Source: Brassica napus (Eukaryota > Streptophyta > Magnoliopsida > Brassicales > Brassicaceae). From it: 64,000 bases of DNA. Made by a program: the position numbers and the translations under genes. Where the stretch lies: contig NC_063438.1 in the NCBI RefSeq assembly GCF_020379485.1, positions 124,001-188,000 on the forward strand. The letters run 5' to 3'. The notes under the pieces are model-generated. The model did no database searches. It was not told where the DNA came from and was given only the letters and a program-made list of their open reading frames with translations. Positions 1-11,000 of the stretch are shown here, piece by piece (position 1 is the stretch's first letter; every line of letters begins with the position of its first letter).

Positions 1-160
1 GATGGTGACATTCAAACTGAAGGTGATCAAGCTTCTTGAGAACGACTTCATTGGAGTTTTTAGTTTCCATAAGGAAGACAATATCCGGATCAAATTTCTT
101 GGATATTTCTCCCAATCTCCGAACTGTCCGGGTGCCTCATGTAGTTATGAGTCTTATGAC
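1..160 (-). mobile_element. LINE (non-LTR retrotransposon) ORF2 endonuclease fragment, degraded
   Basis: Read on the minus strand, about 45 codons resemble the start of the apurinic endonuclease domain of plant L1-like LINEs: a TVRRLGEISKKF-type helix followed by DPDIVFLMETKNS, where the glutamate of MET is the metal-binding residue of this fold. The frame has an in-frame stop just upstream, where intact elements have the WNCQGLG-type motif, so the copy is dead. It runs off the left edge, so the reverse-transcriptase part would lie outside. The 5' boundary is not clear; similarity ends near 160. Call rests on motif recall, not on a search. Confidence 0.6.
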
Positions 161-1671
161 ATAATGACTAGAAGATGAAGAAAACTTCATTCTATCCTGA
201 ACTAGATACAAGTAAAGATTCAGTAGGAGTGAGAGAGATGATGGGTATTCCAAATTCGCGAGTCCAACCTGAAAAGCTAAAACAGCTAGAGCCTATAGAC
301 AATCCCATGATAACATGTTTGCTCTATGATAACATAACATGTTTGCTCACAAAGTAATAAGAGAGACGCGACTTCAACATCAAATGTGTAGTAGTAGTAC
401 TTACTACTACTACTGTACTACTACTAAAGAAAAATTACCAACTCGGGCTCCGGCTCCGGCTCCTCCTCCATCTCACTTGCAGGCTAGCAGCGGCCCTGCA
501 GCTATGATGGATCCTTTCTCTTCCAAACGCCTCTCTCCCTGCGTAACTGAGCTGTGCGATTCTTATAGCCTGACTTCACCACTGGATCGTCTTTTCATTT
601 TTATGGGCCTATAACAAGATACGACCCATACAGTTTTGTTTTCAAGCTCATTATCTTTTGTTTCTAAGCCCATACATATTTGTTTTGAAACGCATCACGT
701 TGAACCTCAAAAAAAGAAAGAAGAGGAGTTTCGCAAAACGACGAAGGTGTAATGCCGTTTTTGAGAATATGGAAACAGCACACACATGTCCTCTCTCTCT
801 CTTTCTCCAGCTAAACGTCCAATCACTTCACCTAACTCTCAACGCTCTCTATTCCATTCTTTGTTCTTTTCTTTTTGACTTTTTAAAAAAAAATAAAAAA
901 TCATTAGTTGTATTATTTTGGTTATTTCTTGTTTTCCCCTCAATTATTCAATCAACCTTCCTATATTTAATTCCACGATAAAGCTATGCTTTGCTTATAT
1001 CAAATCCTTCATTAAGGAGATTTTTCTGCAGGAAACTACTACCAGTCTTTAAATTAAAGAGTAGTTGAGTCCTCCCTCTTATTAGTACTTGTTTATAATT
1101 ATATAAATGTATTAGGTCCGTGTCAAATGAGGCGGGTCCACGGCTACTCTGCCATGCATTTGGATAATAAATTTAAGATGGGAAGAAAGCTACAAAAGCA
1201 AGTGCCAGCATCGTATGTATGAGTTACATCTAGTATTAATTATTTGGGAGTAGTTAGCTTCCTTTTCGCTAATTAACTCTTCCTTGTTGGACGGTTCATA
1301 ACTCTTTGTAATTATTGTGAGTTTATATAAGCTCCATACCGTCGATGATTGCTTCTTCTTCTTCTTTTTTTTGCTAGACCAAATTATTCAGAAGAAGTAA
1401 ATTTTGTATAGAAAAATAATAAGGACTGAAATCAAATGATTGGCGTTTATAAAACCAGTATATATATAAAGATAGATAGATAGGGTACATGATCAGTTGA
1501 TGATATCACACGTAAGCTGAAGACCAATTTCCAAGAAGAGCTCCTTGCTCTCAGTCTTTTTAGCAACTTCAGATTCCTAAATTCTCAAAACTCGTAATTC
1601 TTTTATTTCTTTCCTTTTTCTAAATTAATCTCTCTCTCTCTCTTTATATGCTGCGATCGCCGGTTTTCTAG
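161..1671. other. Intergenic/upstream region of the DNase I-like gene
   Basis: No convincing gene. About 306-352 holds an imperfect duplication of a GATAACATGTTTGCTC-type unit. Positions 387-426 hold (TAG)n followed by (TAC)n, an inverted trinucleotide run that could fold back. A GC-richer stretch at 430-610 has an open frame starting at 505 but no recognisable domain. A TATATAA box lies at 1324-1330 and another TATA-like site near 1447; either could start the transcript of the gene at 1672. A CT-rich tract at 1630-1643 is typical of plant 5' UTRs. Confidence 0.5.
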
Positions 1672-3840
1672 ATGATGATGATGTTGAACCTCATTGCTTT
1701 CCTCCGCCGCCGTATCCGGAAGGCCAAAATCTCCGGTGAAGACCCCACTCCCTCCTCCAACGAGTTTTCTTCCACAGCCGCCATTCATCCAAACCCTGAG
1801 AAACCCATCAGAGTCGCCACCTTCAACGCTGCTATGTTCTCCATGGCTCCCGCCGTCCCCAACAACAACAACTCTACTGCTGGTCTCCCACTCCGCTCCA
1901 AGTCAACTCTTGACCGTCCCAGGAGCATACTTAAGCAGTCTCCGCTTCACCCCATTAACAATAATATGAAACAAGAGAGGTTCGCTAAATCGAGGCTAAG
2001 GGTCTCCATCAATCTCCCCTACAACGAGATTAGCCGCCAGCTCAGTTTCCGTGAGGATCACTCCCCTCTCAGGCCAGCTCTCTCTTTCTCCGGCGATCTC
2101 CCCTCCACCAGAACGGTTCTTGATGTGCTGAGGGAGCTAGACGCTGACGTGCTTGCTCTTCAGGACGTGAAGGCGGACGAGGCTGACCAAATGCGACCCC
2201 TCTCCGATCTGGCGGCTGCCCTCAACATGAATTACGTCTTTGCCGAGAGCTGGGCGCCCGAGTACGGCAACGCCGTTCTCTCCAAGTGGCCCATCAAAAA
2301 CTCCAATGTCCTCAAGATCTTTGACCACTCTGATTTCAGGTTAGTCACTTATTATTATTTGATTAAGACAAGACTCAAAACTATAACTGTCTCTTCATCT
2401 TATTTTTAGTTACCAGTAGTAACATAGAAACTAAAATCTGTGGATTTTATTAAATATTATATGGTTCCCCTTGATCATGCTTGATAAACAAATTAGTTTT
2501 TTTTGTGCGGTGACTGGTGAGTTTGTACCCCCTCAATAAGTAGAACCTAGTCATGGTCTTCTCGTGAGGAGTATCAATGTGTCTATATATACATACAAAC
2601 ATGTACATACAAAATGCACACTTGAGTTTTTCTGTGAAAGGAACTTCTCAGAGAACAGCTGTTTATTCTCAAGGACAGCTTCAAATGTCAACATGCTTTT
2701 GTCTGAATAAATATAATATTACTGTATCTCACTGACTTCTTGTGAAAAACATCTCTTGACTGGAAACCTTTTCTCTACTTAATAAATAAGGAATCCTTTT
2801 TAAAAAACTACTATTCAAAATGGTGGCAGACATCGAAAAAGGTGGTGTGTATTATTATTTATTTTATTTTGTCTAGGATTGGTCTATTAAAAAATATACG
2901 TACGTAGTCTGCATTCTTTTGCTCCCCTTTTGCCTAGGTGGGGTTTATGTTGGAATAAGACGCGTTACATTTTGGGGGACAAAATTTGATGCATATTTTA
3001 GTAAATGAAGTAGTATTAATTAAGGTTTTGTATATATTTATTAATAATAGGAATGTGCTGAAGGCGACCATAGATGTACCGGGGAGCGGGGAAGTGGAAT
3101 TTCACTGCACTCATCTAGATCACTTGGACGAGAATTGGAGAATGAAGCAAGTCCATGCAATTATCCAATCAACTGATGTCCCACACATACTTGCTGGCGC
3201 TCTCAATTCTCTCGACGAGTCCGATTACTCTTCCGAGAGATGGACCGACATTGTCAAGGTATAATTAACTAGCATATTAATATCTATACATGTACAACAA
3301 CGTAATCATCAATCTAGCTTTAGTAACTATATACCGTTGCTACATATATATAGTATTACCAAGAAATGGGTAAGCCAATACCAAAAGCCCAAGTGATGAG
3401 GTTCTTAAAGAGCAAAGAATACACTGACGCCAAGGACTTTGCTGGAGAATGCGAATCTGTCGTAGTCGTCGCCAAAGGCCAGAGTAAGCACCTACACTGT
3501 CTACTTTTATTATGTCAACCACTGTCGTTTTCCTAACGTCGTATATATATAATGACATGCAGGTGTACAAGGAACATGCAAGTACGGGACACGCGTGGAC
3601 TACATACTGGCTTCCGCCGATTCTCCGTACCAGTTCGTGCCGGGGTCGTACTCGGTTTTGTCTTCTAAAGGAACATCTGATCATCACATAGTGAAGGTCG
3701 ATCTTGTAAAAGCCAGCGCTGTTAACGTTGACGAGGAACAACCAAAAAGACAGACACAGCAGAGAGCTACGACGACAACTATATATAATAATCCATCTCT
3801 TACAAAGGCCTCCTGGAGGACGCATTACTACAAAGCGTGA
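1672..3840 (+). CDS. Endonuclease/exonuclease/phosphatase-fold (DNase I-like) protein
   Basis: Four exons, 1672-2339, 3051-3258, 3354-3483 and 3563-3840, join in frame across GT-AG introns to give 427 residues ending in a TGA. The protein has a basic N-terminus, then RVATFNAAMF (47-56, first strand of the fold), LALQDV (161-166), a THLDH motif (243-247), LAGALNSLDESDY (270-282) and the terminal SDHH (374-377). These are the ordered motifs of the DNase I-like superfamily. It matches my recollection of Arabidopsis At2g48030. Two canonical metal/catalytic positions differ: the usual Glu of LQE is Asp165, and the GDFN motif reads GALN, losing its Asp, so nuclease or phosphatase activity is doubtful; the SDH is kept. 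Start chosen at the first of four Met codons, after a CT-rich leader. Substrate and location are unknown. Confidence 0.88.
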
Positions 3841-4407
3841 ACATTAATCACTATATATATACTTACTAGACATATAGATTACAAAAATGTTACAGGCCGT
3901 GGACGTCTCTGTGTTGTGCGCGTTTTTAACCGTTAATTCTGATATACTTTCCCATATATAGATTTCCAGATTTCTTTTTTCTGTCTGCTTTTACTGTGAA
4001 GACATTGTGGCTTGTTTAATAACAGACGTATATTAATAAATTACTAGTGAAGAGCAGTCTCATTAGTTTTTGCGAGATTACCTTTTATATAGTAGTTCAC
4101 TTATTTTAAGAATGGACGGAAAAGGAAACTAAAACAAATAGTTCAAGTTGGGTTAGCTCTGACTTTGAAGCTAAAGTCATAAACCCCCATAACTATGACT
4201 CAAGTTTCTATAGCACCTCGAGCTAAGATAACTTAATTCTCAATCCCAAGCTATGATTCTAATTTCTTACGTTAGTATTTTAGTTTATTTTTAGCCAACT
4301 TGCAGTGGATAATATATTCTCGAGAACCATGTTCTACTTCGCGAGTTTTATAATGATCTTTATCCTCATCCATCATCCAGTTCACGAAAATGTATCTTCT
4401 GTGTAAA
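3841..4407. other. 3' flank of the DNase I-like gene, AT-rich intergenic
   Basis: Contains the presumed 3' UTR of the upstream gene and AT-rich sequence. No open frame, RNA gene or repeat that I can recognise. Confidence 0.5.
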
Positions 4408-4419
4408 TATATTCAGAAT
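4408..4419. repeat. Target-site duplication, left copy
   Basis: TATATTCAGAAT; the identical right copy is at 4601-4612. The pair flanks the truncated LINE insert. The last T merges with the poly-A/T tract, so the exact edge is ambiguous by one base. Confidence 0.85.
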
Positions 4420-4600
4420 TTTTTTTTTTTTTTTTGGAACACAACTTGCATTAAACTAACAGGTTTCAAGCTCCACTAGAGGGAGCAATTACAACAGACA
4501 CATTCAACAAGGCCTGCTTCGCCTGGGCATCCGCATCCTTGTTGTTTGTACGTCGAATCCAAGAAATAGAGAAAAATTCAAAAGCTGAAGATAAGCTGAT
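4420..4600 (-). mobile_element. 5'-truncated LINE 3' end (RNase H C-terminus plus poly-A)
   Basis: On the minus strand the insert encodes about 45 residues ending at a stop at 4466-4468. They include SISWIRRTNNKDADAQAKQ, the C-terminal signature of the RNase H domain found at the end of plant LINE ORF2 proteins (W-I-R-R...N..AD..AK). A short 3' UTR follows and then a poly-A tail, seen as about 16 T's on the plus strand from 4420. The insert is bracketed by a perfect 12-bp repeat, TATATTCAGAAT at 4408-4419 and 4601-4612. Truncation at the 5' end, poly-A tail and target-site duplication are the hallmarks of target-primed reverse transcription. Confidence 0.88.
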
Positions 4601-4612
4601 TATATTCAGAAT
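4601..4612. repeat. Target-site duplication, right copy
   Basis: Second copy of TATATTCAGAAT, next to the truncated (5') end of the LINE insert, and running directly into an (AT)n tract. Confidence 0.85.
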
Positions 4613-4636
4613 ATATATATATATATATATATATAT
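4611..4636. repeat. (AT)13 microsatellite
   Basis: Uninterrupted AT dinucleotide run starting at the end of the LINE target-site duplication. Confidence 0.95.
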
Positions 4637-4674
4637 GGTTAGGGAAATTGTTAGGGAAATTGGTTAGGGAAATT
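4637..4674. repeat. Three-copy GGTTAGGGAAATT tandem, telomere-like
   Basis: Units at 4637-4649, 4650-4661 (one G shorter) and 4662-4674. Each contains TTAGGG, the core of the plant telomere repeat TTTAGGG, but the unit is 12-13 bp, not 7 bp. It may be a degenerate interstitial telomeric stretch or simple chance expansion. Confidence 0.8.
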
Positions 4675-5012
4675 GTCTTAGCTAGATAAGGTATTACGGT
4701 AAACTTTGTAAACCTGGACGAAGCCAATTGTTTTCCTTTAATTTTAATTGTTGTTTGCCGGCCTAGTGGCTTAGAGGTGCCCCCATTAAAGTTTTATTTA
4801 GCAACAAAAAAAAAAAAACTTTGTAAATCGAACATCATTTTCTTCAGTTCAAGGATCGGGAAGTGATGACGGTAACAAACACTTCTGTGAGATGGTAACG
4901 GACGTAACCAGAACCAGAGACCTTACTATACACAACCTTTAGCTTCATCTTCACTTTCTTTCCGGAAAGAAGAGCTATAATTTACAGTCATTTGAGTTTT
5001 ACCTAGTTGAGA
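4675..5012. other. Intergenic stretch with a possible SINE-like stub
   Basis: At 4757-4820 a GGCCTAGTGGCTTAGAGGTG segment, which resembles a Pol III A-box, is followed within 60 bp by a run of A's at 4806-4818. That arrangement is weakly suggestive of a short SINE remnant. No B-box or target-site duplication was found. The remainder, 4820-5012, holds nothing I recognise. Confidence 0.3.
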
Positions 5013-5056
5013 GTGTAAACAACACTAAAGAGTGTAAACTTCAATATACAGAGCAT
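5013..5056 (-). repeat. Inverted satellite fragment at the left edge of the array
   Basis: AACACTAAAGAGTGTAAACT and following bases are the reverse complement of the part of the satellite monomer that reads ATGCTCTATATACTGAAG...CTTTAGTGTT. It lies immediately before the first direct-orientation unit, so orientation switches at about 5060. Confidence 0.75.
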
Positions 5057-8000
5057 TAACCACTATAATACTCTCTAAATTGGTAGACTAATCACTATAA
5101 ATCGCTATTTTTTTTAGAGAAATGGAGACAATAAAAGTTCCAAACCTCTTTGAATTTCCTACATTTTTATTAAGATATATTAAACGATACATGAATATCG
5201 TTTTAATTTTTTGTCAATTAATTTAGTAAAATTTTATAATACACCCTAAGTAAGTAGACTAAACACTATAAAATTACTATTCTCTAGAAAAACGGAGAAA
5301 ACAAATGTTCCAAACCTCTTTGACCTTCATCATATGCTAATGAAGGATGAAAATATGCATTAAAACAATATTTTCATATTTTTGAATTTTTTTCAAAATC
5401 TATGTGTTAACCCCTACGAAAATATTGATTTTTTCGGTAAATGCTCTATATAGTGAAGCCTATGATCTTTAGTGCTGTTTTAAAATTTCTAAACACATTC
5501 TACATTTTTATTAATGTATATTAAACTCTTTTTTTTATAGTACATGAGCATCATTTTAACTTTTTTATCAATTAGTTTAGTAAAACTTTATAATACTCCC
5601 TAAATTGGTGGACTAATCACTATAAATCACTATTCTCTAGAAAAACGGAAACAACAAAGGTTCCAAACCTCTTTGAACTTCATGATATGTTGGTCAAAGA
5701 TGCAACTATGCATTTAAACAGTATTTTCATATTTTTGATTTTTTCTCAAAATCCGTGGGTTAACCCCCACGAAAATATTGAATTTACGGTAAATGTTCTA
5801 TATACTGAAGCCTATGATCTTTAGTGTTGTTTTAAAATTTCTAAACACATTCTAAATTTGTACTAATGTATATTAAACTCTCTTTCGTGGTACATGGACA
5901 TCGTTTTAATTTTTTGTCAATTAATTTACTTAAATTTCATAACAGTCCCTAAATTTGTGGACTAACCACTATAAACTCGTTATTTGGTAGAGAAACGGAG
6001 ACAACAAAAGTTCCAAACCTCTTTCAACTTCATCATATGTTGGTCAAGGATGCAACTATGCAGTAAAAAAAGTATTTTCATATTTTTGAATTTTTCTCAA
6101 AATCTGTGGGCTAACCCCTACGAAAATATTGAATTTTCGGTAAATGCTCTATATACTAAGCCTATGATCTTTAGTGTTGTTTTAAAAATTTTAAACACAT
6201 TCTAAATTTTTATTAATGTATATTAAACTTTCTTTTATGGTACATGGGCATCGCTTTAATTTTATGCCAATTAAATTAGTAAAACTTCATAACAGTCCCT
6301 AACTTGGTGGACTAACCATTATAAAATCATTATTTGCTAGAGAAACGGAGACAACAAAAGTTTCAAACCTCTTTGAACTTCATCATATGTCGGTGAATGA
6401 TGCAACTATGCATTAAAACAGTATTTTCATATTTTTGAACGTTTCTCAAAATCTGTGGGCTAACCCCTATGAAAATATTGAATTTTCGGTAAATGCTCTA
6501 TATACTGAAGCCTATGATCTTTAGTGTTATTTTAAAATTTCTAAACACATTCTACATTGTTATTAATGTATATTAAACTCTCATTCATGGTACATGGGCA
6601 TCACTTTAATTTTTGTCAATTAATTTAGTAAAACTTCATAACAGTCTCTAAATTAGTGGACTAACCACTATAAAATCGTTATTTGCTAGAGAAACGGAGA
6701 CAACAAAGGTTCCAAACCTCTTTGAACCAAATTATGTGTTGGTGAAGGATGCAACTATGCATTAAAACAGTATTTTCATATTTTTGAATTTTTCTCAAAA
6801 TCTATGGGTTAACCCCTACGAAAATATTAAATTTTCGGTAAATGCTCTATATACTGAAGCCTATGATCTTTAGTGTTTTTTTAAAATTTATAAACACATT
6901 ATAAATTTCTATTAATGTATATTAAACTCTCTTTCATGGTACATGGGCACCGTTTTAATTTTTTGTCAATTAAGTTACTAAAATTTCATAACAGTCCCTA
7001 AATTGGTGGACTAACCACTATAAAATCGTTATTTGTTATAGAAACGGAGACAACAAAAGTGTCAAACCTCTTTGAACTTCATAATATGTTGCTCAAGGAT
7101 GGAACTATGCATTAAAACAGTATTTTTGAATTTTTGAATTTTTTCTCAAAATCTGTGGGCTAACCCCTACGAAAATATTGAATTTTCGGAAAATGCTATA
7201 CATACTGAAGCCTATGATCTTTAGTGTTGTTTTAAAATTTCTATTTGTATTAATGTATATTAAACTCTCTTTCATGGTACATTGGCATCGTTTTAATTTT
7301 TTCTCAATTAATTTACTAAAATTTCATAACAGTCCCTAAATTGGTGGACTAACCACTATAAAATCGTTATTTGCTAGAGAAACGGAGACAACAAAAGTTC
7401 CAAACCTCTTTGAACTTCATCATATGTTGGTCAAGGATGCAGCTATGCATTAAAACAGTATTTTTTAATTTTTGAATTTTTCTCAAAATCTGTGGGCTAA
7501 CCCCTACGAAAATATTGAATTTTCGGTAAATGCTCTATATACTGAAGCCTATGATCTTTAGTGTTGTTTTAAAATTTCTAAATGCATTCTATATTTGTAT
7601 TAATGTATATTAAACTCTCTTTCATGGTACATTGGCATCGTTTTAATTTTTTGTCAATTAATTTACTAAAATTTCATAACATTCCCTAAATTGGTGGACT
7701 AACCACTATAAAATCGTTATTTGCTAGAGAAACGGAGACAACAAAAGTTCCAAACCTCTTTGAACTTCATCATATATTGGTCAAGGAAGCAACTATGCAT
7801 TAAAACAGTATTTTTGAATTTTTGAATTTTTCTCAAAATCTGTGGGCTAACCCCTACGAAAATATTGAATTTTCGGTAAATGCTCTATATACTAAAGCCT
7901 ATGATCTTTAGTGTTGTTTTAAATTTTCTAAATGCATTCTATATTTGTATTAATGTATATTAAACTCTCTTTCATGGTACATTGGCATCGTTTTAATTTT

Positions 8001-11000
8001 TTGTCAATTAATTTACTAAAATTTCATAACATTCCCTAAATTGGTGGACTAACCACTATAAAATCGTTATTTGCTAGAGAAACGGAGACAACAAAATTTC
8101 CAAACCTCTTTGAACTTCATCATATGTTGGTCAAGGATGCAACTATGCATTAACACAGTATTTTCAAATTTTTGAATATTTCTCAAAATCCGTGGGCTAA
8201 CCCCCTACGAAAATATTGAATTTTCGGTAAATGCTCTATATACTGAAGCCTATGATCTTTAGTGTTGTTTTAAAATTTCTAAAAACATTTTAAATTTGTA
8301 TTAATGTATATTAAAGTTTCTTTCATGGTACATGGACATCGTTTAAGTTGTTTTATCAGTTAAATTACTAAAATTTCATAACAGTCCCTAAATTGGTGGA
8401 CTAAGCACTATAAAATCGTTATTTGCTAGAGAAACGGAGACAACAAAAGTTCCAAACCTCTTTGAACTTCATCATATGTTGGTCAAGGAAGCAACTATTC
8501 ATTAAAACAGTATTTTTCAATTTTTGAATTTTTTCTCAAAATCTGTGGGCTAACCCCTACGAAAAAATTGAATTTTCGGAAAATGCTATATATACTGAAG
8601 CCTATGATCTTTAGTGTTGTTTTAAAATTTCTAAATGCATTCTATTTGTATTAATGTATACTAAACTCTCTTTCATGGTACATTGGCATCGTTTTAATTT
8701 TTTCTCAATTAATTTACTAAAATTTCATAACAGTCCCTAAATTGGTGGACTAACCACTATAAAATCGTAATTTGCTAGAGAAACGGAGACAACAAAAGTT
8801 CCAAACCTCTTTGAACTTCATCATATGTTGGTCAAGGATGCAGCTATGCATTAAAACAGTATTTTTGAATTTTTGAATTTTTCTCAAAATCTGTGGGCTA
8901 ACCCCTACGAAAATATTGAATTTTCGGTAAATGCTCTATATACTAAAGCCTATGATCTTTAGTGTTGTTTTAAAATTTCTAAATGCATTCTATATTTGTA
9001 TTAATGTATATTAAACTCTCTTTCATGGTACATTGGCATCGTTTTAATTTTTTGTCAATTAATTTACTAAAATTTCATAACATTCCCTAAATTGGTGGAC
9101 TAACCACTATAAAATCGTTATTTGTTAGTGAAACGGAGACAACAAAAGTTCCAAACCTCTTTGAACTTCATCATATATCGGTCAAGGAAGCAACTATGCA
9201 TTAAAACAGTATTTTTGAATTTTTGAATTTTTCCTCAAAATCTGTGGGCTAACCCCTACGAAAATATTGAATTTTCGGAAAATGCTATATATACTGAAGC
9301 CTATGATCTTTAGTGTTGTTTTAAAATTTCTAAATGCATTGTATTTGTATTAATGTATATTAAACTCTCTTTCATGGTACATTGGCATCGTTTTAATTTT
9401 TTGCCAATTAATTTACTAAAATTTCATAACAGTCCCTAAATTAGTGGACTAACCACTATAAAATCGTTATTTGCTAGAGAAACGGAGACAACAAAACTTC
9501 CAAACCTCTTTGAACTTCATCATATGTTGGTCAAGGATGCAGCTATGCATTAAAACAGTATTTTTGAATTTTTGAATTCTTCTCAAAATCTGTGGGCTAA
9601 CCCCTACGAAAATATTGAATTTTCGGTAAATGCTTCATATACTAAAGCCTATGATCTTTAGTGTTGTTTTAAAATTTCTAAATGCATTCTATATTTGTAT
9701 TAATTTATATTAAACTCTCTTTCATGGTACATTGGCATCGTTTTAATTTTTTATCAATTAATTAACTAAAATTTCATAACATTCCCTAAATTGGTGGACT
9801 AACCACTATAAAATCGTTATTTGCTAGAGAAACGGAGACAACAAAAGTTCCAAACCTCTTTGAACTTCATCATATGTTGGTCAAGGATGCAACTATGCAT
9901 TAACACAGTATTTTCAAATTTTTGAATATTTCTCAAAATCTGTGGGCTAACCCCTACGAAAATATTGAATTTTCGGTAAATGCTCTATATACTGAAGCCT
10001 ATGATCTTTAGTGTTGTTTTAAAATTTCTAAAAACATTTTAAATTTGTATTAATGTATATTAAACTTTCTTTCATGGTACATGGACATCGTTTAAGTTTT
10101 TTTATCAGTTAAATTACTAAAATTTCATAACAGTCCCTAAATTGGTGGACTAAGCACTATAAAATCGTTATTTGCTAGAGAAACGGAGACAACAAAAGTT
10201 CCAAACCTCTTTGAACTTCATCATATGTTGGTCAAGGAAGCAACTATGCATTAAAACAGTATTTTTGAATTTTTGAATTTTTTCTCAAAATCTGTGGGCT
10301 AACCCCTACGAAAATATTGAATTTTCGGAAAATGCTATATATACTGAAGCCTATGATCTTTAGTGTTGTTATAAAATTTCTAAAAACATTTTAATTGTAT
10401 TAATGTATATTAAACTTTCTTTCATGGTACATTGGCATCGTTTTAATTTTTTGTCAATTAATTTACTAAAATTTCATAACATTCCCTAAATTGGTGGACT
10501 AACCACTATAAAATCGTTATTTGCTAGAGAAACGGAGACAACAAAAGTTCCAAACCTCTTTGAACTTCATCATATGTTGGTCAAGGATGCAACTATGCAT
10601 TAACACAGTATTTTCAAATTTTTGAATATTTCTCAAAATCTGTGGGCTAACCCCTACGAAAATATTGAATTTTCGGTAAATGCTCTATATACTGAAGCCT
10701 ATGATCTTTAGTGTTGTTTTAAAATTTCTAAAAACATTTTAAATTTGTATTAATGTATATTAAACTTTCTTTCATGGTACATGGACATCGTTTAATTTTT
10801 TTATCAATTAAATTACTAAAATTTCATAACAGTCCCTAAATTGGTGGACTAACCACTATAAAATCGTTATTTGCTAGAGAAACGGAGACAACAAAAGTTC
10901 CAAACCTCTTTGAACTTCATCATATGTTGGTCAAGGATGCAACTATGCATTAACACAGTATTTTCAAATTTTTGAATATTTCTCAAAATCTGTGGGCTAA

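Noticed and set aside
658..981. 107-codon frame upstream of the DNase I-like gene
   Set aside because: Lys/Phe/Leu-rich translation of AT- and CT-rich DNA without any recognisable domain.
4757..4800. tRNA gene
   Set aside because: Only an A-box-like segment is present; no cloverleaf, anticodon arm or T-loop.
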